From positions 11,547,840-11,611,839 of the forward strand of contig CM070628.1 of the NCBI GenBank assembly GCA_036346255.1: a stretch of 64,000 bases of DNA. Direction: 5' to 3'. A model generated the notes under the pieces. That model did no database searches. It was not told the DNA's origin and saw nothing but the letters and a program-made list of their open reading frames with translations. Below, one piece after another: positions 46,978-56,237 of the stretch. The stretch's first letter is position 1. Each line of letters opens with the position of its first letter. This stretch comes from Ampelocalamus luodianensis. Lineage: Eukaryota; Streptophyta; Magnoliopsida; Poales; Poaceae. Position numbers and translations under genes: made by a program.

Positions 46978-48601
46978 TAGGGATGGCAATCGGGCGCGGC
47001 GGGTACGGGTAGTGCTCACCAATACCCATGCCCACGACCCTAATTTCCCCCCCATGGGCATGCCCGCGAAGGACGACGGACGAAGAATCTCGCCCATGCC
47101 CGTCGCCCGCAGGTACCCGTCGCCCGCGGGCATGCCCATTTACCCGCGAAGACATGATACAATTCTTCTTTAGCATGCTCTAGTATCAACAGCAGTAACC
47201 AAGTAACACCACATTCTGAAGCTATTTATCATTCACAAGTAGGCTGACACTATTCACAAGGACTTGAGGGATCAATTGCATTGAAACTAATGAAAGTTTT
47301 AGTTTCTAGCTAACATACGCTACACAATTACTACTAATGGACTATCATAGCATCCTGACAGATAGATGAATCACAGTTGCTAGATGAATCACAGTGTGCT
47401 TGCAGTTGGAGCAGATAGGTGAATCACAGTTGCAGTTGGAGCCTTGCAACTGCCTCAGTACGCCTTCAATTAGAAATGGATCAACAATAGAACACAACTG
47501 ACAAATTCATCACTTACTAGATGAGTAGCAGTTGGTACATCACTTTATAAATCATACGATTAGTAGATCTGAGAGATGACAAAAGCATGATCGATTAAAC
47601 ACATAATGAGTAGGTTGTTCATATCTCAAAATCAAGACACATCCACATCATAGATATGGATAGATCCTCATAAGGTTCCGAAACTTGCATCGACACATTT
47701 TGATTGGATAAAGCAGCAGTTTTCAAGTAGCATAAACTCCTAACAGAAGCAGTGATAAAAAACTAGAGAGAGAGAGAGTATGACCAGCAACAGATCCCCA
47801 AGCCTAATCGATCTCCTGGAGCGAGGCGCCGGTGGAGGAGGCGGCCCTGGCGGCGATGGCGACGTCGTCGGCCATGAACTTCCCCTTTGCCTTGCGATCG
47901 AGGAGGGCCTTCCGTTCCTTGTCCAGCTTGAGCTTGGTAATGATGACCTTTAAGGGGTGGATGCCGACGTTGACGATGGAGCCGTTCACCTTCTCCCTGG
48001 TGATCCGCTCGACGTCGATGACCCTGCGGCGGCGGTAGACCTGCACGAGTTGCCGACCGACGGAGGTGGCGCTTGGGGGCGACTAAGACCGAGGAAGCGG
48101 CGCCTAGGCGGGAGGATGAGGCCAGGCCGGGAGGAGGAGGAGGGGCCAACGGGCGACGAGGGCGGTTGGCCGGGAGAAGGATGGGGCAGCGATTGGCCGG
48201 GAGGAGGATGGGGGCAGCGGCTGGCCCGGAGAAAGGGAGGAGGATGGGGGACTGGGGGAGGAGGATCGGGGGAGGAGGCGGCGGGGGCGGAGCGTGAGGA
48301 CTCTAGGCTTCTGGGCTCTGGTGGATGGAAGATGGAGGCGGGGAGCTGGGAAGGTTGGCTAGGGTTTTGGGTGTTCCGCGGTCCCACTGATAGTGGGTGT
48401 TCCACGGTCCCAGTGACAGGTCGTGGGTAATCGGGTGAAGCGGGCATGGGTGGAGTTTACCTATTCCCGCGCCCGTTTACCCGATGAGTAAGGAATTGTG
48501 GCCATTTTCATGCCCGTGAGCAAAAAAAGGTGTCCATACCCGCCTCTATTAGGGTATTCGTCCGCGGGCATATGAGTAATCGGGCACAATTGCCATCCCT
48601 A
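46978..48601. mobile_element. hAT element (inner), 1.6 kb, carrying an L26 fragment
   Basis: The ends are TAGGGATGGCAATCGGGC and the inverse of TAGGGATGGCAATTGTGCC, with a perfect 8-bp duplication GCGGGCGC (46970-46977 and 48602-48609). It has no transposase. Subterminal CCCGCGGGCAT and TACCCG motifs occur in both orientations. It carries a ribosomal protein L26 gene fragment on the minus strand (47804-48049) followed upstream by GC-rich sequence (48060-48400) with spurious ORFs. Confidence 0.88.
47804..48049 (-). pseudogene. RPL26: Ribosomal protein L26 (uL24) C-terminal fragment
   Basis: The minus-strand frame ends at TAG 47804-47806 and reads VQVYRRRRVIDVERITREK, VNGSIVNVGIHP, KVIITKLKLDK and RKALLDRKAKGK, then ends GASLQEID. 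These are the C-terminal two thirds of eukaryotic cytosolic L26, a large-subunit protein near the tunnel exit. Substitutions such as RRRRVIDV for RRKWVIHV and a short internal deletion after DRKAKG are visible. The first ~60 residues are missing; upstream the frame meets a stop. No intron interrupts the fragment. It sits inside a hAT element, so it was captured or carried along. Confidence 0.88.
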
Positions 48602-50106
48602 GCGGGCGCCGGTGTTGAGGCAGAGGGTGAAATGGAGTCAGAGGCGGACAACCTCCTCCCTCTGTGGATCTTGGACTCCAAGCTCGGTTGTTGATCCATC
48701 TTGGACTCCAGGCTCGATTCTTGGATGCTAGTGTTAGACTCCAGGCTCGGTTGGATCCGGAGGCGGGAGGCCGCAGCCGGAGTGGGAGAGGGCGTGTCAC
48801 CGCGTGTGTCCTTGAATTGGGGCGGGGATGGCTGGAGGAGATAGGGTGGCGCCCAGAGGTGGGCGAAGTGGAGGCTTGGGGGTGGACACTAGACTGGACA
48901 CAGGGGTCGAGCGCGAGGAGGGAGCGGGTGGCAGCGGGCGGGAGGCGCGACCACGCGAAGAAGAGGTGAGGTAAATTGGGAGAGCAACGCCACCGTCCGA
49001 CCCGGACCGGAGCCAGGGCGGGAGACCATAGCCTTGCTTGTGGGCATGGGCGCGTGGCCGTGGCGGCGTGGGGAATGGGGAGTGCGGCCGTGCGACTGCG
49101 GTCTGAGGGGAGTGGCTTAGGGTTGCCGGTTGGGGATTGGGGACTTGGGGCGTTCGTCGTTCGGGGCTTCGGGGCCTTGGGCCGGCTTGGGAGTTGGGGC
49201 GTTGGCGTTGGGCCGCTGGCCTGGTCTGGTGTGCTAGCTGGTGCTCAATTAAGCGACCCTGTTGATTTTCCTGATGAGCTAAACGAGCCACTCGCAAGCT
49301 AGCTCAAACTAGGCTCGTTAAGAAAATGAGCCAAATGACCAGCTCGGCTTGGCTCGTTAAGGGACCGAGTTCGAGCCGAGCCGAGCCCTTAACGAGCCGA
49401 GTTGGTTCGCGAGTTTCTGGCTATTTTTCCACCCCTAATTGCAACAAAAAACAACTAAAATTCAAAAATAAAATTAAATAAAAATAGCAATTTGATTTTG
49501 ATATGAATTTCAAAGTAAAATCCCCAAATAGTTTTAATTCAAAATAAAAAAAAAAGAAAGAAAAATAACAATTGGATTTGAATAGGAATTCCAACAAAAA
49601 CAATTGAAATTAGGGGCGGAATAAAATAAGATTAGCCATTTGATTTCCATATGAATTCCTTAGTAAAATACCTAAATAAATATAATTCAGAATAAAAACC
49701 GAAGAAAAATTAGAAATTAGATGTGTATACGAATTCCAACAAAATAACTTAAATTCCAAATTAAAGAAATAAAATTAGCAATTTAATTTTGATACAAATG
49801 GCAAAGTAAAATACCTAAATAGTTGTAATTTGTAATAAAAAAATAAAGAAAAAAATAGCAATTGGATTTATATACAAATTCCAAAAAAATAATTGAAATT
49901 TAGAACAAAAATAAAATAAAATTTGTAAATTAATTTCCATACTAATCTCAAAGTAAAATCCCTAAATAATTATAATTCAGAATAAATTGAAATAAAATTA
50001 TTAATTTGATTTGCACATGAACTTCAATATAAAATAACTAATTTTTGAATAAAAATAAAAGTTATAATGTGGATAGCACGAATGGTGTCGGCGGATATCA
50101 TGGAAG

Positions 50107-50635
50107 TAGTGGTGTCTAAAAGGGCGGCAGGGCCAGGCCCGACATGAGCCCGGTTAGGCACAACTCGATTAGGCACGGCACGACCAGCTCAGTTGGGTAA
50201 TCGGGTTGTGCTGTGCTGACTCATGGATTCGGCCGCCGACCCAGGCACGACACGCCAAGTGCAAGGGCTATGTTTGGGCAGTGAGCACGATAAGAAGTCT
50301 GTCTGCCTGCACCGCCCTTTTAGCCCATGTGATATGAAAAACTAAAAAAAAATCCTAGAAAATATATATAATTTAAAAAACCAAAATAAATTTATATATA
50401 CCTATAAAATGAACTATATAAAATTTAAAAATTATAAAATAAAACCATATAAGTATTAAAAAGTTAAAAATAAAATCATATAAATATTAAGAAATAAAAA
50501 TATAAATCATATATATATATTAAAAATGAATGGGTCGTGGCCCAACTATAGTGTGGGCTAGGCCGTGCCTGGGCCGAGCCAACAGTCCTATGTTTCAGGT
50601 TGGCCCGGGAGGCATAGCCCATCTGGCCATGTCTA
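50107..50635. mobile_element. Small non-autonomous hAT (529 bp)
   Basis: The ends are TAGTGGTGTCTAAAAGGGC and the inverse of TAGACATGGCCAGATGGGC. The flanks CATGGAAG (50099-50106) and CATGAAAG (50636-50643) differ in one base of eight. It is rich in GGCACGGC / GCCCGG motifs. The related Helitron copies at 12995 and 53515 lack it and read straight through (ACGAAAGA.TG), which shows the empty site. Confidence 0.75.
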
Positions 50636-51896
50636 CATGAAAGACTGCAATTGTAAGAAGACATTGACCCACAAGGAAGTAAAGAGCAGAGGTGGCGATG
50701 TTGGAGACGAGGATAATTCATGCTACTTACCTTAGTCGTTTGACGAGGACAATGTCATGTTGCTCGCCGGAGTCATTGAAGAGAAATGCCAAAGTTGAAG
50801 GAGCCAAGAGCCACAACAAGTGATGAGCGTCGGCATTACTAAAGAAGTTAGTGACCAAAGAAGCTCGATGATAAGGAAGCCCCGACAGAGAGGAGATGAA
50901 ACTTTGCATTAAAGACAAGCTATAAATGATATAGGGCCATCGAGTAGCTAGGAGCGTGCGGTCGCTGGTGGGGAGCACGACGTCACGAGCGATGGTGAGA
51001 AGATTCTCCATATCATTAAACAACGACTAAAATGGACATGCCGACATCAGTGAAGATGGGAGGTCACTACGGTTGGTGTGAAAGGCACGACATTGAGTTG
51101 GCCAACACCGAAGAAGAGGAGCGACCAACACAGGAGAAGAGCACACCAAGAACACATAACGTCATGCATCCATACGAATAGAAGCACATGCGTACAGAAG
51201 CAGTGGAGCCAAGAGCATAGAGTAGAGATACTGCAACAGTAGCAAACAATCACGTGGGCACCGTAGAGAGCATGATGGGTGTCCTCGGTACGGATCGATG
51301 ATGGTTGCACATGTATGCGTGTATATGTTGCAATGGTCAGTATTGCAACTAAGAGGTAGAAGATAACTATGTAGTAGAGTTTTGCATTGGAAGGGGTAGC
51401 AGCTAAGAGAAATCGATAAAAAAAAATGGGATTTCTGTTGGATGTTGAAGTAAAAAGGCTATGATAGTGAGAATAAATAGAATACACACAGTTCGGTGAG
51501 ACAACCGGTGTGTGAGGGAAGATAAGTTCAAAGTAGGTCGCCCATGGTGCATTTAGTGTAGGCGTGAGCAAGGTACTCCAATACCTTGTAAACTATCAGA
51601 TAATTTCTCGCACACAATCAATGTATTACTTGAGAATAAATAGAGATACATGTGCATGCATACATTTTGAAAAAGAGTAACTAATGGAGGAAGAATGGAG
51701 CATACAATTACATTATCCATGCATGATGAAGAGTGATTACATTTTTAAGAACCCCCAACAACTTATTATGCTCAATGATATTCTTTCATTAAAGCTTATA
51801 CTTCAATTATATTTCTCAAGTTGTATTTTTCTCTAAACTCCTATTGTCATTTCCAATGTTTATGATATCTTTAAAAAATCTAAATAGCCTACAAGA

Positions 51897-51914
51897 TATA
51901 TATATATATATATG

Positions 51915-51990
<76 letters not shown>

Positions 51991-52359
51991 AAAATACTTT
52001 CTACTCCTGTATAGTTACTCCCACTTTTGATATACCACCTAAAAGAACTTGACATACTCCTTTATCACTTTGGGTATACTCATATACTAATTATAAGATA
52101 CTCCAATGTGAAACACACAAAAATTTGCAAGAGAATCCATAGTTTTTAGCATATTTTGTAAATACCTTCATATTCGCACATAAAAAGGAGTATGTCTAAA
52201 AATTATACATACTACCTCTAAAAATGTGTAAATACCACCTATATGGTTTTATATACTAGTATACTACACATACATACTCCCTGCATGCAAGATACTCCTA
52301 CGTTAGAGATATGTGATATACGAAATAGGAGTAACTACTCCCGAGTAGGAAAAAGGCTT

Positions 52360-52404
<45 letters not shown>
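51897..52404. mobile_element. Micron-like element between TA microsatellites
   Basis: Two long (TA)n tracts (51897-51988 and 52362-52404) flank a ~375-bp core with inverted ends: TATAGGAAAATACTTTCTACTCC on the left is mirrored by CGGGAGTAGTTACTCC and CCTACTC...TTCCTATA on the right. The core repeats GATACTCC and TATACT motifs. Elements that sit inside (TA)n microsatellites in this way were described in rice as Micron. Helitron-like copy 1 has only a short AT stretch at the matching place (about 14255-14290). Confidence 0.65.
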
Positions 52405-52406
<2 letters not shown>

Positions 52407-52466
52407 TTTGATACTACAAACTTTGAAACAAATCTAGCCATACAAATATGGTAGCCACCCTGCTAG

Positions 52467-52880
52467 TTATACTATTAAAGCAATAGAAATGAAGCCACCA
52501 CGTTCGCTCTCAAGGGCTAGAAATTCTTACATTAATCGGTGGGAAAATAGGAAGACTTACACCATCGATTGTTGTGGGTCCAGATTATAATCGTCTATAT
52601 TAAAATAAAGAGTCCATATCAAGTACAATCCAAAAGTAACTAAAAATTTAGAATAAAAAATAAAACACAATTAGCAATTTGATTTCCATATGATTTCGTT
52701 AGTAAAATCCCAAGTAAATATAATTGGAATAAAATTAAACAAAAAATCACAATTGGATTTGTATATGAACTCCAACAAAAAAAAATTGAAATCAACATAA
52801 AAAAATAAAAGCAATTTTGTAATTTTATTTGCATACAAATTCCAAATTAAAATACATAAATAACTAAAATTTAGAATAAA
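52467..52880 (+). mobile_element. Helitron-like 5' segment, truncated
   Basis: Directly after the CTAG end of copy 2, the sequence T TATACTATTAAAGC begins a new 5' region with GAAGCCACCACGTTCGCTC and the ATTAATCGG block, then the AT-rich array. At about 52883 a second, similar 5' region starts, so this copy is cut short after about 410 bases. Confidence 0.55.
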
Positions 52881-52882
52881 TC

Positions 52883-54235
52883 AATTATTTATATTATTAA
52901 AGCGATTGAAAATGAAGTCGCCACGTTCGCTCTAAAGGGCTAACAATTCCCACGTTAATCGGTGGAAAAAGAGTAAAGCCTACAACATCGATTGTGGTGG
53001 GTTTATATTAAAAGAAAGAGTTTATGTCATGTACAATCCAAAAATAAAAATAGCAATTTGATTTCCAAATGAATTCCTAAGTAAAATCCCTAAATAAATA
53101 TAATTTAGAATAAAAATTAAACAAAAATTGGCAATTGAATTTGTACACAATTCCAACAAAAAAACTAAAATTTGAAATAAAAATAAAATAAACAATTTGA
53201 TTTCGATACGAATTCCATAATAAAATCCTTAAACAAGTATATTTTGAATTAAAAGTAAAGAAAATTAGCAATTGGATTTGTATATGAGCTCCAACCAAAA
53301 ACAATTGAAATTCATAATAAAAAAAATAAAAGAAAAGTTGTAATTTTATTTGCATACAAATTCCAAACTAAAATCCCTAAATAACTAAAATTTAGAATAA
53401 ATTAAAATAAAATGAGCAATTTGTTATATATGGACACTAATAAAAACTAACTGAAATTTTGAATGAAAATAAAAGTTATAACGAGGATAACACGAATGAT
53501 GTCGGATGAGATAACGAAAGAATGTAATGCCGTCGATCTATCCTGCAAAAAGATATTGACCCATGGGTAGCTATGAGTGTGCCATTGCAAATAAGGGGTA
53601 TGACATCCACGGCAATGATGAGAAGATTTTCTATATCATTAGACAACAACTAAAGTAGACATATTAGCCCAGTGAATATAAGAGGTCGCCGCGGTTAGTG
53701 AGGAACCCACAACGTTGAGTTGGCCAATGTCAAAGAAGAAGAGTGGCCGACACGGGAGAAGAGGACATCAAGTATGTATAACATCATACATATGTATATA
53801 AATACATATATCTATACGAATAGAAGCACGAACATAAAGAAGCAGATGAGCAAAGAGTCCGGAGTAGAGATAACACAACCATATATAATAGACTTGGGGC
53901 CACTGAAGAGGGCGTAGCGGGTGTCCCCGTCAGGGATTGGTGACGGTTGCACATGATGCATGTCTGATGTCGCAACGGTCAACATTAAGCAATAATTGGA
54001 GAGAAGTATAAGATAACTATATGGTTTAGTATTGCATTTTAAAGGGTGGTAGCTGAGAGGGGTCGGTCAAGAATTAGGCTTGTGTTGGAGGTTTAAACAG
54101 AAAAAACAGAATTTATCAGTAAAATTGACTTATAATTAGGGGGTGATCAAACAAACCAACACCAACAAATACCAATATTGAATATGTGAACTATATGTAA
54201 TAAATCTAGCCGCGCAAATACGCGGACCATGCTAG
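52883..54235 (+). mobile_element. Helitron-like element, copy 3
   Basis: The 5' part TATATTATTAAAGCGATTG, GAAGTCGCCACGTTCGCTC and CCCACGTTAATCGGTGG is followed by the AT-rich array (53040-53450), the GATGTCGGATGAGA block and the CAACGTTGAGTTGGCCAA block. It ends with a perfect hairpin CCGCG-CAAATA-CGCGG (54210-54225) and CTAG (54232-54235) followed by T. It is about 1.35 kb and lacks the middle segment found in copies 1 and 2. No helicase gene. Confidence 0.7.
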
Positions 54236-54862
54236 TTAGACCTTAAAATAGAGGACAACACAGGGAAAATAATTTGTACACTAGACTCATAATTTGGCTA
54301 TGTGTGTCATCTTGGGTTGAATTAAGCTGCGGATAAGTGAGGTCATTGGACTTGGACATTCAAGATAAAGGTCAGTTTCAGTGACAAATTAGCAGCTCTC
54401 TTCATCCCATCTACAACATGAAGGTCCCATTAAATCACACCGAAAAAACTGTAATAAATGAGCCTAATTGCCTAGACCACCCTAAATCATCCTCAAGTAA
54501 CCTGTACACACATCTCTCACTAGGATTCGGATTCATTACCGTAATGCAGAGGATCATCGAATAAATAGTAATTTGTGTGTATGTGAATAGTACTAAACAG
54601 TAATAGCGCAGCAACATCAGGATATTTAATGTAGTGGTTTCACTATAGTGAAAAACATTGTTGCAATATTTTTTATTAGACGGTGGAGATCATCTTCTAA
54701 CGCATGGATACTGTAGATCCTCTGCATTGACACCTTCAAAGCAGAGGATCCATTTACTGCCAGGAGAGTGGCACAAAATCAGGAACTATCTCTCACACCG
54801 ATCGAAAATCGAAGGTTCGGATCAATCGCTATAGTAGTTTCCGCTACAATGTGTATTTCATT
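54236..54862. other. Non-coding DNA
   Basis: No gene or clear repeat. The tetramer-rich CAGAGGATC motif recurs three times between 54547 and 54748. Short ORFs only. Confidence 0.4.
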
Positions 54863-55106
54863 GAGTAAATTTCGCAAAACTCCACATATTTTGTACAAAC
54901 TATCGCAAAGCTCCAGATTTAAGGCTCATTTCACAAAACTCCAGATTTAACGAGGTATGTTATCACAAAACTCTAGGTTTATACAAAATCTAGACTTTTG
55001 TGATAACATTCCTCCTTAAATCTGGAGTTTTGTGAAATTGAGTCTTAAATCTAGAACTTTACGATAGTTTGTATAAAATATGTGGAGTTTTGTGAAATTT
55101 ACTCTA
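54863..55106. mobile_element. Foldback MITE (about 245 bp)
   Basis: Two arms of about 110 bases are near-perfect reverse complements. The left arm starts GAGTAAATTTCGCAAAAC and contains CTCCACATATTTTGTACAAA; the right arm ends with the inverse. Only a short loop near 54978-54990 separates them. The RNA would fold into one long hairpin. No clear target duplication was found. A half copy lies at 55736-55830. Confidence 0.75.
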
Positions 55107-55299
55107 TTAAACTCTATTAATTTAAAAGATAATTTTAGTTGTATTATAGTTTGATGTAGTACATCATTTTAGTTGTATATAGTTTAGTTCATCGTATATA
55201 TATTATTTATGGTGCAGTACTCGAATGAAAGTAGAGCACAGCTCAAATTCCAAACTTAAATATTTAGTTGTATTGTAGTTTGATGTTAAAAAAAATTCA

Positions 55300-55735
55300 G
55301 AGTTGCTACATAAGGTATGTAGAGCGGAACTAAAATATTGTCAACTTAATTTTTGTTTTTTATTTGTACATGATAAATATTTTGTAAATGTTGTAAACAC
55401 TTTTCAAACAAGTAAAGTAGCACAATACCTATAAAAAATCTATAAAAATTACTGAGTAGCTAAATAGGGTATGTAGAGCTTAATCAAAATAATCCCAACT
55501 TAATTTTGGTTTTCATTTGTGCACGGTAAATAATTTGTAAACAAGAAAAATAGCAAGGTACCTCTAAAAATCCTATGAAAATTTCAGAGTAGCTTAATAG
55601 GGTATGTAGACCATAATTAAAATATTGTCAACTTATTTTTGGTTTTTATTTGTATACGATAAATATTTTGTTAACGCTGAAAATACATTTCAAATTAGAA
55701 AAACAGGAAGACAGCTCTAAAAATTCTATAAAAAA
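55300..55735. repeat. 133-154-bp tandem repeat, about three units
   Basis: The GGTATGTAGA motif occurs at 55314, 55468 and 55601. Each unit continues with AAAATATTGTCAACTTA, TTTTTGGTTTTTATTTGTA and GATAAATATTTTGT blocks, then ATTCTATAAAAA. Units differ by indels. They lie about 0.5 kb upstream of the O-fucosyltransferase gene. Confidence 0.75.
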
Positions 55736-55830
55736 GAGTAAATTTCGCAAAACCCACATATTTTGTACAAACTATCGTAAAGCTCCAGATTTAAGACACA
55801 ATATGTTATCACAAAACTCTAGGTGCAACA
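55736..55830. repeat. Half copy of the foldback MITE
   Basis: GAGTAAATTTCGCAAAACCC, CATATTTTGTACAAACTATC and TATGTTATCACAAAACTCTA match one arm of 54863-55106 with a deletion of about 35 bases in the middle. The opposite arm is missing. Confidence 0.75.
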
Positions 55831-56215
55831 TGGAGTAATGTTTCTACAGTTTTTTTTACTAGAATGCACGCTATAGTGTTATTCATCTCCTCACATAATA
55901 CTGTTTATACAGTAAATCTATTCTCTGTTCACTAAGTTAATCTCTGCAGCAGACGATGGGATCCTCGGATGCCATTGCCATCCTCTCCCCGTCGAATAAA
56001 AACCCCGCTCCTCTCCTCTCTCCCCCCATCCTTACCGCAACATTGACGGCTCTACACGCAAACACACAGGGAGAAGAAGTAAAGCGCCCCATCCATCGAG
56101 GCGGACAAAGAGCCGAGCGCGCCGCCCCTCTTCGCTGCGCCGCCAAGCAAGCATCGCCATCGCCATCGGCGGAGACGGGACGGGCGGGACGAGATTTTTT
56201 TTTAAGGCGGATGCG
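55831..56215 (+). promoter_or_regulatory. Promoter and 5' UTR region of the O-fucosyltransferase gene
   Basis: The stretch changes from AT-rich (to about 55940) to C/G-rich leader sequence. There is no strong TATA box at a fixed distance; TTTATACAG near 55909 is a weak candidate. Upstream ATGs exist: one at 55956 opens a frame that runs to the TGA at 56237 if transcription starts early, and one at 56211 starts a very short uORF. Confidence 0.4.
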
Positions 56216-56237
56216 ATGCCGCTGCGTCGCAAGGTGA
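56211..56237 (+). CDS. Short uORF overlapping the main start
   Basis: ATG at 56211 begins eight codons and a TGA ending at 56237. The main ATG lies at 56216 inside the same ATGCGATGCC sequence, in another frame. The uORF start has a poor context (C at -3) and the main ATG a better one (G at -3), so leaky scanning is likely. It could dampen translation; this is inference. Confidence 0.4.
   Translation: MRCRCVAR

Larger units (their letters stand above)
46218..48699 (-). pseudogene. Three-exon ORF in the outer hAT, split by the inner hAT
   Basis: Minus strand. Exon 1 starts ATG at 48699 (MDQQPSLESKIH) and runs to 48602, then resumes after the inner hAT at 46969 and ends 46903 at a GTGAGC donor. 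Exon 2 is 46541-46371 (171 bp, GTGTAG acceptor, GTATGT donor; DSEYSDFDIPDG...SPKAKRRAKRQKG). Exon 3 is 46283-46218 (EEDDEDN...VVASN, TAG). With the inner element and one copy of its 8-bp duplication removed, exon 1 is 165 bp, all introns are phase 0 and 133 codons are open. The predicted product is acidic and Ser/Pro-rich, with a basic block resembling a nuclear localisation signal. It is too short to be a transposase and matches no family that I recognise. Now interrupted. Confidence 0.5.
45354..49437 (-). mobile_element. hAT element (outer), 4.1 kb
   Basis: The ends are TAGGGGTGGATAACGAGCC and the inverse of TAGGGGTGGAAAAATAGCC, with a perfect 8-bp duplication ATTGCAAC (45346-45353 and 49438-49445). 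Both ends carry many GGCTCGTTAA / AGCTCGGCTCG motifs in opposite orientation, as subterminal transposase sites do. It contains another hAT (46978-48601) and a three-exon minus-strand ORF (46218-48699). Tandem blocks based on TCCATG.AGATCA lie at 45500-45930. No hAT transposase domain is seen. Confidence 0.87.
44762..52466 (+). mobile_element. Helitron-like element, copy 2, loaded with insertions
   Basis: The 5' part (44762-44850) has CTTATTAAAGCGAGAG, GAAGCCACCACACTCTCTCGA and CCCACGTTAATCGG, shared with 52467-52540 and 52883-52970. The AT-rich arrays and the GAGGAGATGAA / AAGAAGTTAGTGACC / ACATTGAGTTGGCCAA blocks match copy 1. The 3' end has a perfect hairpin CCATA-CAAA-TATGG (52438-52451) and CTAG (52463-52466) followed by T. 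Inserted elements: a hAT at 45354-49437 (with another inside), a small hAT at 50107-50635 and a Micron-like element at 51985-52364. No helicase gene. The exact 5' end is uncertain. Confidence 0.65.

Noticed and set aside
48060..48450. ORFs of 153 to 157 codons upstream of the L26 fragment
   Set aside because: GGAGGAGG-rich low-complexity sequence inside the inner hAT; not in frame with L26 and without motifs.
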